Of a stretch of 64,000 nucleotides of DNA, positions 24,689 through 33,806 are shown piece by piece. Source of the stretch: an uncultured Lachnospiraceae bacterium (GTDB lineage: Bacteria; Bacillota; Clostridia; Lachnospirales; Lachnospiraceae); contig URPH01000001.1 of assembly GCA_900549665.1 (NCBI GenBank), forward strand, positions 186,001 to 250,000, written 5' to 3'. The position numbers and the translations under genes are program-made. How positions within the stretch are numbered: the first letter of the stretch is position 1; every line of letters begins with the position of its first letter. The notes below the pieces were generated by a model, which did not search any database, was not told the DNA's origin, and saw only the letters and a list, made by a program, of their open reading frames with translations.

Positions 24689-26062
24689 TTGGACACATCA
24701 GACGCGATACAACTTATCATTCTTGTCGTTTTATTATTTCTTTCTGCCTTTTTCTCATCTGCAGAAACCGCTCTCACCAGTGTCAACCGCATAAAGATGA
24801 AAACACTTGCTGACGATGGCAATAAAAGAGCTCAGACTGTTTTGGATATTCTCGAAAATATGGGAAAAATGCTGAGCACGATTTTAATAGGTAATAATGT
24901 CGTCAACATCACGACCACAACGCTTGCGACCGCTCTAACCATCCGTGTCTTCGGCAATGCCTATATTGGCATTTTTACCGCCATCCTGACTGTTTTATTA
25001 CTGCTCTTTGGTGAGATCGTTCCCAAGACCGCAGCCAGCATCAGTTATGAAAAAATGGCTTTATTTTATGCCCCCGTCATCCGCATTCTGATGACTATAC
25101 TGACACCTGTCATTTTTGTTGTCGACAAGCTTTCCGTTGTCATCTTAAAAATCATCGGCATCGACAGTGATGCGGCAAAGAGTGTGATGACAGAAAGTGA
25201 ATTAAAGACCTATGTGGAGGTCAGCCACGAGGACGGTGCCATTGAAACCGAAGAACGTGAAATGATATTTAACGTATTCGATCTGGGTGATTCGCTGGCA
25301 AAAGATATCATGATCCCCAGAATCGAAATGACCATGATTGATGTCAATGCTTCCTATAGCAAGCTTGCCGCTCTGTTCAAAAACACCCTGTTTTCCAGAA
25401 TTCCGGTCTATGAGGGTGACAAAGACAACATCATCGGAAGTATCAATTTAAAAGACTTTTTTCTGGTAAATAAGAAAACCGATTTCAACATCCGCGACAT
25501 CATGCGCGATATTTACTATACATACGAGACCAAAAAGACGGATGATCTGCTGGTGGAAATGCGTGAAAGCGCCAACAACATTGCCATCGTTTTAGATGAA
25601 TACGGCTCTGCCGTCGGTCTGATCACGCTCGAAGACCTGTTGGAGGAAATCGTCGGTGAGATCCGTGATGAGTATGATACCGAAGAAGAAGAACTGATCA
25701 AGGAGATCGGTCCCAATACCTATGATATTGCAGGCTCCATGAAGCTTGATGATATCAATGATGCACTGGGCACGGAATTTGCTTCCGAAGATTATGACTC
25801 CATCGGCGGCATCATGATCGAATGCCTTGATCATATTCCAAAGAAAAATGAAATTGCCGTTTTGGAAGACGGCACACAGATTCAGGCTTCCAGCATCAAT
25901 AAAAACCGGATCCTGCGGGTTGTTGTGACCTTGCCGACACCTTCCGATACCGATACCGCCAGCACCTCTTCTGCTCCTGCTCCCACAGAGGATACCGACA
26001 AACAAAAAGAAGATGAGACAGCTGCTGATGCATCAGCTTCCGTTTCCGGGCAGACTGAATAA
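24689..26062 (+). CDS. HlyC/CorC (CNNM-type) transporter with CBS domains
   Basis: 457 residues. N-terminal CNNM/DUF21 membrane domain (about 1-190) with the FFSSAETALTSVNRIKMKTLA signature and GEIVPKTAAS; two CBS domains (about 200-330) beginning VFDLGDSLAKDIMIPR; C-terminal CorC_HlyC domain (about 345-425); low-complexity Ser/Thr/Ala tail. The family is linked to Mg2+/Co2+ efflux and cation homeostasis. The start is a TTG: the one at 24689 follows AAAGAGG and gives the canonical N-terminus; a TTG at 24656 is less likely. One of two plus-strand genes in the window. Confidence 0.9.
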   Translation: MDTSDAIQLIILVVLLFLSAFFSSAETALTSVNRIKMKTLADDGNKRAQTVLDILENMGKMLSTILIGNNVVNITTTTLATALTIRVFGNAYIGIFTAILTVLLLLFGEIVPKTAASISYEKMALFYAPVIRILMTILTPVIFVVDKLSVVILKIIGIDSDAAKSVMTESELKTYVEVSHEDGAIETEEREMIFNVFDLGDSLAKDIMIPRIEMTMIDVNASYSKLAALFKNTLFSRIPVYEGDKDNIIGSINLKDFFLVNKKTDFNIRDIMRDIYYTYETKKTDDLLVEMRESANNIAIVLDEYGSAVGLITLEDLLEEIVGEIRDEYDTEEEELIKEIGPNTYDIAGSMKLDDINDALGTEFASEDYDSIGGIMIECLDHIPKKNEIAVLEDGTQIQASSINKNRILRVVVTLPTPSDTDTASTSSAPAPTEDTDKQKEDETAADASASVSGQTE

Positions 26063-26124
26063 ACCTGCTTGTTTTGAAACTGATCTTTTCATCCGGTAAA
26101 TAATGAGAAGCGGATCATTAACAA

Positions 26125-26748
26125 TCATACATCATCCTGAAATATGACTTTTGTAATTTCATCACAAAAGCAATCATGAAATGATGCCACAGACACAAAA
26201 CAATCATCATACGGCTGAAATTCTTTGATAAAGATTTCAGCCGTTTCTTTATCCTTGTCTACAAGACCGGCAATTCCCATTCCGGTAAGCTTTACCGCAC
26301 ATTCCTTTTTCGTCCACCATTTAGAAAAAGCAATATCCCGCTCTTTGTCCGTACACTCATCAAAATACTGTTTTTCCGGATCCGTGGCAAGCCTTGCTGC
26401 CACTCTTTCCTGATAGGTCCGTACCGCTTCTACATCCACACCGATCTCTTCCTTGTCATATGCACAGACAGCATAATCACCGGCATGTGATAGGTTGACA
26501 TAAAATCCATCCAGATCCGGAAAATACAACTTTCCGCTTTTTGTATAAGCGATTCTGGTATCGGACGAGATTCGGCATGCCCTCATACATTGCCCCAACA
26601 GAAAAGATACCGCAAGGCTGCGCCGCCTGTCCGCCTCGTTTTTGCAAGCATGGGCGGACCTTCTGCGTTCCTGTGGTATCTGTTCATAAATTTCCTGTCC
26701 TGTATATTGTTGAAATAATTGTGATACTTTACATATATAGATCTTCAT
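26125..26748 (-). CDS. 4'-phosphopantetheinyl transferase, Sfp type
   Basis: 207 residues. Signature motifs of the Sfp/AcpT superfamily: NLSHAGDYAVCA, the Mg2+-binding EIGVDVE and WWTKKECAVKLTGMG. It transfers phosphopantetheine from CoA to a carrier protein. No polyketide or nonribosomal synthetase is in the window, so the target could be fatty-acid ACP or a remote cluster. It follows the dehydrogenase gene by 8 bp and is probably co-transcribed with it. Confidence 0.9.
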   Translation of the reverse strand: MKIYICKVSQLFQQYTGQEIYEQIPQERRRSAHACKNEADRRRSLAVSFLLGQCMRACRISSDTRIAYTKSGKLYFPDLDGFYVNLSHAGDYAVCAYDKEEIGVDVEAVRTYQERVAARLATDPEKQYFDECTDKERDIAFSKWWTKKECAVKLTGMGIAGLVDKDKETAEIFIKEFQPYDDCFVSVASFHDCFCDEITKVIFQDDV

Positions 26749-26756
26749 ATACTGCT

Positions 26757-27854
26757 CTATTTGGTACGTAATCCCAGACGGTATACGGCATCCGATTTGT
26801 CTGCCATACGGTCATAGATCATATCGAGCCACTCACGGTTGAGATTTGTCGAATTTAATATGGTGTAACGGTCCGGTCTGGTGCTACCGGCTCTTTGCCA
26901 TGCATCCGCAAAAATATCTTTGGTAATGCCATAAACCGCAGGATCCAGATCAATGCCGTATGCACGGCATACCTCGACAAGCTGTGTCTCATCTCTTCCC
27001 TGAAAAATACATGCGCCGACACTTCCGAGTGCCACTGCAAGGCCATGAGAGATCTTGATATCGGGATAAAACTCCTCGATCGCGTGGCAGAATAAATGCT
27101 CACTGCCGCTGCTTGGTCTGGAGGATCCGGCAATTTCCATGGCAAGACCTCCCATAACCAGAGATCTTGATAAAATACGGATAAAGGTCTTGCTGCTTAA
27201 GTCCTTGTCATCACAGTGATATACCGTATCATAGCTCATACGTGCAATCGCATAAGCAAAATCATCCAGAGGCTTTCCTTCCTTTTCAGCAGAAAGCTTC
27301 CAGTCAAATAATGCGGTATGCTTGCTGATGGTATCTCCAATACCGGACAGTGTCTGCCCTTTCGGAGCCTTCATGATCATATCTGTATCTACTAAAATAG
27401 CGGTCGGGATCGTGCTTCCGAGAGTCTTTCTGCTCTTTCCTTCCATTCCCAGTACAGAAAACGGGGAAGAAAGTGAGTCATTACTCAATGTCGTAGGCAG
27501 ACAGATGTAGGTTGTTTTGCTGACAAATGCCGCGTATTTTGCCACATCCAATACTCTGCCTCCGCCAAAGCCGATCACAACCCTGACATTGGCCATGCTG
27601 ATGTATTTGGCAAGGGCAACTGCCTGCTCATAATCACCGTTTACAACCTCATATACCTCTGCGCCACCAAAATCCCTTTGGATCTCGCCGACAATATCGG
27701 CATACAATTCCATCAGAAATTTTTCAGATACAATAATGGCCTTTTGCCCCTTGATCTGCGGAAGATATGCACAGACTGTCTCGTCAACATGTTCAAACAC
27801 ACCCTCTTCGACAACCAGACACAGGGGAAGCTGAAAATTGGAATAATGATTCAT
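26757..27854 (-). CDS. Iron-containing alcohol dehydrogenase family, glycerol-1-phosphate dehydrogenase-like
   Basis: 365 residues. NAD(P)-binding GFGGGRVLDVAKYAA, metal/substrate region PTTLSNDSLSSPFSVLG, SGIGDTISKHTALFDW and the metal-ligand histidines in GSEHLFCHAIE and ISHGLAVALG. The SGxGD-IS-TA-DW pattern matches the EgsA/AraM branch (sn-glycerol-1-phosphate dehydrogenase) more than the butanol or glycerol dehydrogenases. In bacteria this enzyme can supply G1P for unusual lipids or glycans, but substrate is not provable here. A structured leader precedes it: 8-bp inverted repeat CCGGTCTG / CAGACCGG at 27886-27930. Confidence 0.8.
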   Translation of the reverse strand: MNHYSNFQLPLCLVVEEGVFEHVDETVCAYLPQIKGQKAIIVSEKFLMELYADIVGEIQRDFGGAEVYEVVNGDYEQAVALAKYISMANVRVVIGFGGGRVLDVAKYAAFVSKTTYICLPTTLSNDSLSSPFSVLGMEGKSRKTLGSTIPTAILVDTDMIMKAPKGQTLSGIGDTISKHTALFDWKLSAEKEGKPLDDFAYAIARMSYDTVYHCDDKDLSSKTFIRILSRSLVMGGLAMEIAGSSRPSSGSEHLFCHAIEEFYPDIKISHGLAVALGSVGACIFQGRDETQLVEVCRAYGIDLDPAVYGITKDIFADAWQRAGSTRPDRYTILNSTNLNREWLDMIYDRMADKSDAVYRLGLRTK

Positions 27855-27941
27855 AGCTAATCCTTTCCTTTATTTTGCTCATCCTCCGGTCTGCTGCAGG
27901 ATCCGATGATGATCTGATCTTACAGACCGGTATCTTATTTG

Positions 27942-29753
27942 TTATTCGCTATCTGCCTCTTTTTTAGGCTCTGTAATATTCAGTGCGATCTGCAGCTCAT
28001 CCAACTGCTTCTGGTCTACAACATCCGGTGCATTGGTCAATAAACAGCTTGCATCCTTTACCTTAGGGAATGCGATAACCTCACGGATGCTTTCTGCTTT
28101 TACCAAAAGCATAACCAGACGGTCAAGACCATATGCCAGTCCTGCGTGCGGCGGAACACCGTATTTGAATGCATTTAATAAGAAACCAAAACGTTCCCAT
28201 GCACTTTCCTTGGTAAAGCCGAGCACTTCAAACATCTTTTCCTGAATATCATTTTGATGGATACGGACAGAGCCGCCACCAAGCTCAACACCGTTTAATA
28301 CAATATCGTAAGCCTTGGCTCTGACACGGCCGGGATCGGTGTCGATATACTGCCAGTCCTCTTCCATCGGCATGGTGAATGGATGATGCATTGCCATATA
28401 ACGGTTTTCTTCATCACTCCACTCTAATAACGGGAACTCTACAACCCATAAGAAATTGAACTGGTTTTCATCGATCAGTCCGAGAGAATGACCGAGCTCC
28501 AAACGAAGGGCACCGAGTACATTCCATACGATTTTATTGCGATCGGCAGCAAACAGTAACAAGTCACCTTTTTCACCGCCCATGGCTTTTACAAGAGCAT
28601 CCAGTTCTTCCTCTGTCATAAATTTTGCAAAAGAAGATTTGTAGCTGCCGTCTTCCTGTACAGACAGATATGCAAGTCCCTTTGCACCGTTTCCTTTTGC
28701 GGAATCAACCAGTGCATCGATCTTTTTACGGGGCATCGCTGCCTGACCCTTTACATTGATACCTCTGACAGAACCACCGGCTTCCAGTGCGGATGTAAAT
28801 ACACCAAAGCCACAGCCCTTTACAACGTCAGATACATCTACAAGCTCCATGCCAAAACGGGTATCCGGCTTGTCGGAGCCGTAACGGTCCATAGCATCCT
28901 GCCAGGTGATACGGGGTAACGGAAGCTGTACCTTTAAGCCGATCGCTTTTTCACATACATCGGCGATCAGTCTTTCATTGACATCCATGACATCCTCTGC
29001 ATCGACAAAGGACAATTCCATATCGATCTGGGTAAATTCAGGCTGTCTGTCAGCACGAAGATCCTCATCACGGAAGCATTTTGCAATCTGGATATAACGG
29101 TCATAGCCGGAGCACATCAGAAGCTGTTTGAAAAGCTGGGGTGACTGCGGCAGTGCATAAAAGCATCCGGGATGCACACGGCTCGGTACGAGATAATCTC
29201 TGGCACCTTCCGGTGTGGATTTATTTAAGATCGGAGTCTCGATCTCAAGAAAGCCCTCTTTGCTCATAAAATCACGGACTTCCGCACAGATCTTACTTCT
29301 CAAGATCAGATTTCTCTGGATATCCGGACGGCGTAAGTCCAGATATCTGTATTTTAAACGAATCTCTTCCTTGGTCTTGCTGTTTTCTTCAACCGGAAAC
29401 GGAGGTGTCTCGGATTCGGAAAGGATACGAACATCCTTTGCTACGACCTCAATATCACCGGTCGGGATATTGGCATTGACAGCGCCTTCTCTTTTGCAGA
29501 CCTCACCGACAACGGCAATAACATATTCACTGCGCATTTTCTCTGCCTTGGCAAAGCCCTCGGCACCACATTTATCTTCTTCAAAAATGATCTGTAAAAT
29601 TCCACTGCGGTCTCTTAAATCGACGAAAATGATACCGCCCTTATTTCTCTGTTTTGCTACCCATCCCATAACGGTAACCGTTTCGCCGATATTGGCATTG
29701 CTTACCTCGGTACAACGATGAGTACGTTTTAATCCCTGCATTGATTCTGCCAT
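27942..29753 (-). CDS. aspS: Aspartyl-tRNA synthetase
   Basis: 603 residues, the bacterial long form. N-terminal OB anticodon-binding fold (GWVAKQRNKGGIIFVDLRD), class II motif 2 (FRDEDLRADRQPEFTQIDME), the bacterial GAD insert, and motif 3 (GLAYGLDRLVMLL). AGGAGG with eight-base spacer supports the ATG. It lies 66 bp downstream of hisS, with no T-box between them; the pair is a common Firmicute operon. Confidence 0.97.
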   Translation of the reverse strand: MAESMQGLKRTHRCTEVSNANIGETVTVMGWVAKQRNKGGIIFVDLRDRSGILQIIFEEDKCGAEGFAKAEKMRSEYVIAVVGEVCKREGAVNANIPTGDIEVVAKDVRILSESETPPFPVEENSKTKEEIRLKYRYLDLRRPDIQRNLILRSKICAEVRDFMSKEGFLEIETPILNKSTPEGARDYLVPSRVHPGCFYALPQSPQLFKQLLMCSGYDRYIQIAKCFRDEDLRADRQPEFTQIDMELSFVDAEDVMDVNERLIADVCEKAIGLKVQLPLPRITWQDAMDRYGSDKPDTRFGMELVDVSDVVKGCGFGVFTSALEAGGSVRGINVKGQAAMPRKKIDALVDSAKGNGAKGLAYLSVQEDGSYKSSFAKFMTEEELDALVKAMGGEKGDLLLFAADRNKIVWNVLGALRLELGHSLGLIDENQFNFLWVVEFPLLEWSDEENRYMAMHHPFTMPMEEDWQYIDTDPGRVRAKAYDIVLNGVELGGGSVRIHQNDIQEKMFEVLGFTKESAWERFGFLLNAFKYGVPPHAGLAYGLDRLVMLLVKAESIREVIAFPKVKDASCLLTNAPDVVDQKQLDELQIALNITEPKKEADSE

Positions 29754-29819
29754 TTTTCATGCCTCCTGATGTATTTTATGAATATCTGTAAAATCATATT
29801 TTGTATAAGATGATCTCTC

Positions 29820-31082
29820 TTACATCTTAAGAGGATTCCTGTAAAAATCCTCAAACTCTTCATAGCCCTCTTCCATCAGCTGCTGCTTCTGGAACTTTTT
29901 GTTTTTGTTCATGCGCACAACAAGCACCTGTCTGCCATTGGCTCTTTCCTGCTGGGCTTTTGCGATAACCCTGCAAAGATCCTCTGTCGCAATTCCTTTT
30001 TCTACAAGGTAGGCAACTTTTTGCGCCTGATCGGGAATTTGGAAATTTTCATCCATCAGGATCGTAATGATACGTTCAAATCCGATGGAAAATCCACAGG
30101 CGGGTGTATCCTGTCCGGTAAAACGTCCGACCATCCTGTCGTAACGCCCGCCACCGGCTACGGAGCTTCCGAACTGCGGCATCTCAATTTCGAAGATCGT
30201 ACCGGTATAATAAGACATACCGCGTACCAGCGTAGGGTCGAAAACAATCTCAAAATCAGTATCTACGGTTGATGATACGCTTTCTTTGATCTCGGATAAG
30301 CTCTTGATCACATCCGGATCCAGGCAATCAGCCAAAGTCTCTCCCAGATATGCAATACCGTCCGCAGCAGTTTCGATCCCATCAAATAAAGCCATGTACT
30401 TTTCTACTTTATCTGTGTCAAACCCGTCGGCGATCAGATCCTCCTTCACGCCGTCTTTGCCGATCTTGTCCATCTTGTCAAGAATGATATATACATTGTC
30501 CAGCTCATCCTCTGCAAAGCCTGCATAAACAGCCATTGCCTTTAAGATACGTCTTTCGTTGATGCGCACCTTGAAGCCGGAAAATCCGAGCTTCCCGAGT
30601 GTCGTGGTCGTAGCCAGGATCAGCTCGATCTCAGCCAGATTGCTGGGCTCTCCCAAAATATCAATATCGCATTGTACAAACTGTCTGAAACGTCCCTTCT
30701 GCGGTCTGTCGGCACGCCACACACTTCCCATCTGCAGTGCCTTGAAGGGCTTTGGCAGAACCGCCGCATTGTTGGCATAATATCTTGCAAGCGGGAGGGT
30801 CAGATCATAACGCAGACCTCCGTCCACCAAATCAGCCTCACTCTGTGCTGTAGAAAGGTTTAATTTGTCTCCGCGCTTTAAAATCTTAAAAATAAGCTTT
30901 TCATTTTCTCCGCCCTGTTTGCTGGAAAGATTCTCAATGGATTCCACGCAGGGTGTTTCAATTGGTGTAAAACCAAATTTACGATAATTTTCTTTGATCA
31001 CCGACATCACATAATCACGTATCTGCATCTCTGCCGGCAGTACATCTTTCATACCGGTAACCGGTTTTTTATTTAAAGCCAT
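29820..31082 (-). CDS. hisS: Histidyl-tRNA synthetase
   Basis: 420 residues, class IIa. Motif 1 region FTPIETPCVES, motif 2 GSVWRADRPQKGRFRQFVQCDIDILGE, histidine-specific LVRGMSYYTGTIFEIE, GGRYDRMVGRF and motif 3 CGFSIGFERI. AGAGGACAGACT precedes the ATG. The gap to the regulator gene upstream is only 49 bp and shows no T-box, so control may come from an upstream promoter or a weak local one. Confidence 0.97.
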   Translation of the reverse strand: MALNKKPVTGMKDVLPAEMQIRDYVMSVIKENYRKFGFTPIETPCVESIENLSSKQGGENEKLIFKILKRGDKLNLSTAQSEADLVDGGLRYDLTLPLARYYANNAAVLPKPFKALQMGSVWRADRPQKGRFRQFVQCDIDILGEPSNLAEIELILATTTTLGKLGFSGFKVRINERRILKAMAVYAGFAEDELDNVYIILDKMDKIGKDGVKEDLIADGFDTDKVEKYMALFDGIETAADGIAYLGETLADCLDPDVIKSLSEIKESVSSTVDTDFEIVFDPTLVRGMSYYTGTIFEIEMPQFGSSVAGGGRYDRMVGRFTGQDTPACGFSIGFERIITILMDENFQIPDQAQKVAYLVEKGIATEDLCRVIAKAQQERANGRQVLVVRMNKNKKFQKQQLMEEGYEEFEDFYRNPLKM

Positions 31083-31131
31083 AGTCTGTCCTCTTTCTGT
31101 TTTTTACCAACGATTATTTTACAACTTTTTA

Positions 31132-33639
31132 TCAGATACCACAAGTACCGACCTGTGCAACCTTCAATAAATCTCTGCGGGAACTGATTCCCAGCTTCCC
31201 GAATATATTTTTCATGGAGCTTTTTACCGTATTTTCACTGATAAACAGCTGCGCTGCGATCTGCTTGTTGCTCAGTCCGTCCATCGCAAGGATCGCAATA
31301 TCGTTTTCCCTCTCTGTCAAGGTTGGAAAAACACCTGCAAAGCCCTTCTGGCAAAGGTTTTTGTTGATAGTGGACATCATCCTGCAGACATTGATCACTT
31401 CTTTAAAACGTTCATCCTCATCCGCAAGCTCCTGCAGGGGCTGCATCATCCATTTCCCATAGCGTGCATACAGCATTACCGGCCAGAAGCCCACATGCTC
31501 TGCACACTGCCTGATATAAGTCCCGGCCTCCTTTATTTTACCAAGAGACGCTGCTGCCGATGCAAATATCAGATAAAACGCTCCTTTGGTAAATTCGGAT
31601 TGATACTTGTTTAAGGATGATAAAAACAGGTCTTTATAAGAAAGCACCTGCCTGTATTTTTCACGGTGCAGCGCCATCGCAGCCCTCAGCATATAAGAAT
31701 ACGCTTCTGTCTGCGGCATGATTTCAGACGGAGTATGCTCAAAATCCCCAATCCATTCTCCCAGATATTCCGGATAGTTGACGTTGACAAAGAAAAAAGC
31801 TTCACACATATCCACAGTGTATGCAAGCGGTGAATTGTCGCTTCCTCTTTTTAGGACAACACTGATCATTTCTGCCAGATAATTTTTGATGGCGTCAAGA
31901 TCTCCTCTCATATAGGAGATCTGTGCAAGAAGATAATATACACTGATCTCATAACAGGCAAGACCATGTACACGGATCAGCCTGAGCGCTTCATGGCACA
32001 ATATCTCCGCCTGATCAAAATCCGCCCTGTAATATGTGATCTCCGCCCTTGCAAGCTGTAATATGCCATCCAGCGAGTGAATCTTCTGCTCATGTAATAC
32101 ATCCAGCTGCAGTGCCAGCTTGTCCAGCATCTCTTCGGGCTCACTTCCTCTGTAAAGCATATGCAGTACGGAAGGATTGCCGAAATTGCGTGGTACATAA
32201 CGGTCAATGCCGGGCACTTCCTTTTCGGAATACTCAAAGGCTTTTTTGAGATAATAAAGCATCTGGTCCATATCGTTGTATGCATTCTGGGACAGGAAGA
32301 AATAATATGACTTCCACAGATAATCCTTATCCTCTTTTGCCAGCCGGATCTGGGGAACAATCTGTTCAAACAGCTTTCTGCAGCGTTCCAGACGCTCACG
32401 CTCTCCATAATTGAAAAAGCGCCACATAAACAGAATGAGGCTCAGCGGATAGTCCTCAAACAGCGATTCCGGACATTGGTCAAAGCACCGAATAAACAGC
32501 TCCCGGTCCTCATTTTGTGCCCCGACGGTTTTAAAAAGCTCAATCGTTCGCAGCACACCCTCGTAGTTGCCGGCCATTTCATACCACGTCATGGCCTTAC
32601 TGTAATCATGCTCCATAATATAGTATTCCGCCATACGCTCATAACGGACACATTTTTCCACCATGCTGAGCTTTTGGAACTGATTCCTTATACAATTCAT
32701 AAATATCGTATGGATATGATACAGTTCCGTTTCCCGGTCATATCTGACAAAAGCGTGATTCTCCAAAAGCTCTGTCAGATATGGCAGACTGTCCTCCCCG
32801 CCATTGAAGAAATCTGCCTGCTCCTTGGTAAAGTCCTGAATCCCGATCAGAAAGGACAGAAAGTACCTTGTATTTTGGGAACAGGATTCATAAATAACCC
32901 GGTTGACCAAATGCTCCATATCCGCACTCGTATCGCTCTTTCCGGTCCTGAGATAATTCAAAACGGAAATATAGATCATCGAAATCCAGCCCTCGGATTT
33001 ATCATATATGGCTTCCAGATCTGCTTTGTTTTCTGTCTGGTCCGGTTCAATACCGAACATTTTAAGATAATCGGCAAAATCCTCTTTTCCAAGGCGAAGA
33101 TCCTCTGATGTGATCCGGTTGATCTTTCCGGTTGCAAAGTCAATCGCTTCTGTGTCCGTGATCTGCTTTTGTGATATGACGATCAGATGAAACCTGTTGG
33201 TAAACTCTCTGGTGATATACTGGAAAAAATCACCGATCTGCTGTGTCTGGATCAGCTGATAGTCATCAAAAACAATCGTCACCGGTCCTTTGTCCAGCAC
33301 CTCTCCAAAACGCTTCACAAAATTGTTTCTCTGTATTCCCTCTGAAGGAAACGGCCACTTCTCAAACTGACCCGCAACAGCCGGATCCGGAAACAGCATA
33401 CGGCAGAAATGTCCCCATACATAAAAAGGATTTTTATCATAGATATTGACCCATATGACAGGCTGATCGACACTTTCACAAAAGCTCCTGACCGCCACGG
33501 TCTTTCCATAGCCTGTGGGCGCGACCACAAGTGTCGCAGTCTTGTGCGCACAGTCATCCAGTGCATGCCGCAGTCTGTTTGAAATAAATATCCGGTTTTC
33601 TTTTTCCCCCTGAGACAGCTTGTCCTTTTTCCTTTCCAT
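31132..33639 (-). CDS. MalT/LuxR-family large transcriptional regulator (LAL type)
   Basis: 835 residues. N-terminal STAND-type ATPase with Walker A APTGYGKT (40-47) and Walker B TIVFDDYQLI; a long helical TPR-like middle (about 330-720); C-terminal LuxR HTH (about 770-830) with LTERENDIAILAMDGLSNKQ and ENTVKSSMKNIFGKLGISSR. Such proteins sense a small inducer through the TPR region and activate target promoters. No obvious sugar operon is adjacent. The next gene, hisS, lies only 49 bp away. It is driven by a good promoter with a palindrome over the start site. Confidence 0.9.
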   Translation of the reverse strand: MERKKDKLSQGEKENRIFISNRLRHALDDCAHKTATLVVAPTGYGKTVAVRSFCESVDQPVIWVNIYDKNPFYVWGHFCRMLFPDPAVAGQFEKWPFPSEGIQRNNFVKRFGEVLDKGPVTIVFDDYQLIQTQQIGDFFQYITREFTNRFHLIVISQKQITDTEAIDFATGKINRITSEDLRLGKEDFADYLKMFGIEPDQTENKADLEAIYDKSEGWISMIYISVLNYLRTGKSDTSADMEHLVNRVIYESCSQNTRYFLSFLIGIQDFTKEQADFFNGGEDSLPYLTELLENHAFVRYDRETELYHIHTIFMNCIRNQFQKLSMVEKCVRYERMAEYYIMEHDYSKAMTWYEMAGNYEGVLRTIELFKTVGAQNEDRELFIRCFDQCPESLFEDYPLSLILFMWRFFNYGERERLERCRKLFEQIVPQIRLAKEDKDYLWKSYYFFLSQNAYNDMDQMLYYLKKAFEYSEKEVPGIDRYVPRNFGNPSVLHMLYRGSEPEEMLDKLALQLDVLHEQKIHSLDGILQLARAEITYYRADFDQAEILCHEALRLIRVHGLACYEISVYYLLAQISYMRGDLDAIKNYLAEMISVVLKRGSDNSPLAYTVDMCEAFFFVNVNYPEYLGEWIGDFEHTPSEIMPQTEAYSYMLRAAMALHREKYRQVLSYKDLFLSSLNKYQSEFTKGAFYLIFASAAASLGKIKEAGTYIRQCAEHVGFWPVMLYARYGKWMMQPLQELADEDERFKEVINVCRMMSTINKNLCQKGFAGVFPTLTERENDIAILAMDGLSNKQIAAQLFISENTVKSSMKNIFGKLGISSRRDLLKVAQVGTCGI

Positions 33640-33701
33640 AAATCACACGTTCTCTTTCATTATCAAAATGTACATTCACATCATCAAAAATGATTTTTTA
33701 C

Positions 33702-33716
33702 GAGTATATTATACTC
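33702..33716. promoter_or_regulatory. Palindrome at the transcription start of the LuxR-type gene
   Basis: GAGTATA-A-TATACTC, perfect 7-bp arms with a one-base centre, placed at about +1 relative to the promoter at 33719-33747. This is a typical repressor operator position, possibly for autoregulation. Confidence 0.55.
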
Positions 33717-33718
33717 CG

Positions 33719-33747
33719 AGTATAGCAGAGATTGTCTGTAATTGCAA
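33719..33747 (-). promoter_or_regulatory. Sigma-A promoter of the LuxR-type regulator
   Basis: Minus-strand -35 TTGCAA (33742-33747), 17-bp spacer, -10 TATACT (33719-33724). The -35 overlaps the T-tract of the phoR terminator, so the two units are packed end to end. Confidence 0.7.
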
Positions 33748-33800
33748 AAAAAGACATCTGTTACCACGGCATATTCTGCCAATCGGTAAAACAGATGTCT
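33746..33800 (-). terminator. Terminator of the nptA-phoB-phoR operon
   Basis: Stem AGACATCTGTT / AACAGATGTCT with an inner ACC/GGT pairing, followed by seven T on the minus strand, just after the phoR stop. Confidence 0.85.
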
Positions 33801-33806
33801 CTATAT

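Noticed and set aside
26063..26124. Terminator between the convergent CorC-type and Sfp-type genes
   Set aside because: Only weak 5-bp pairings without T-tracts; not enough to call.
29754..31131. T-box leader before aspS or hisS
   Set aside because: Both gaps are under 70 bp and show no T-box sequence or terminator.
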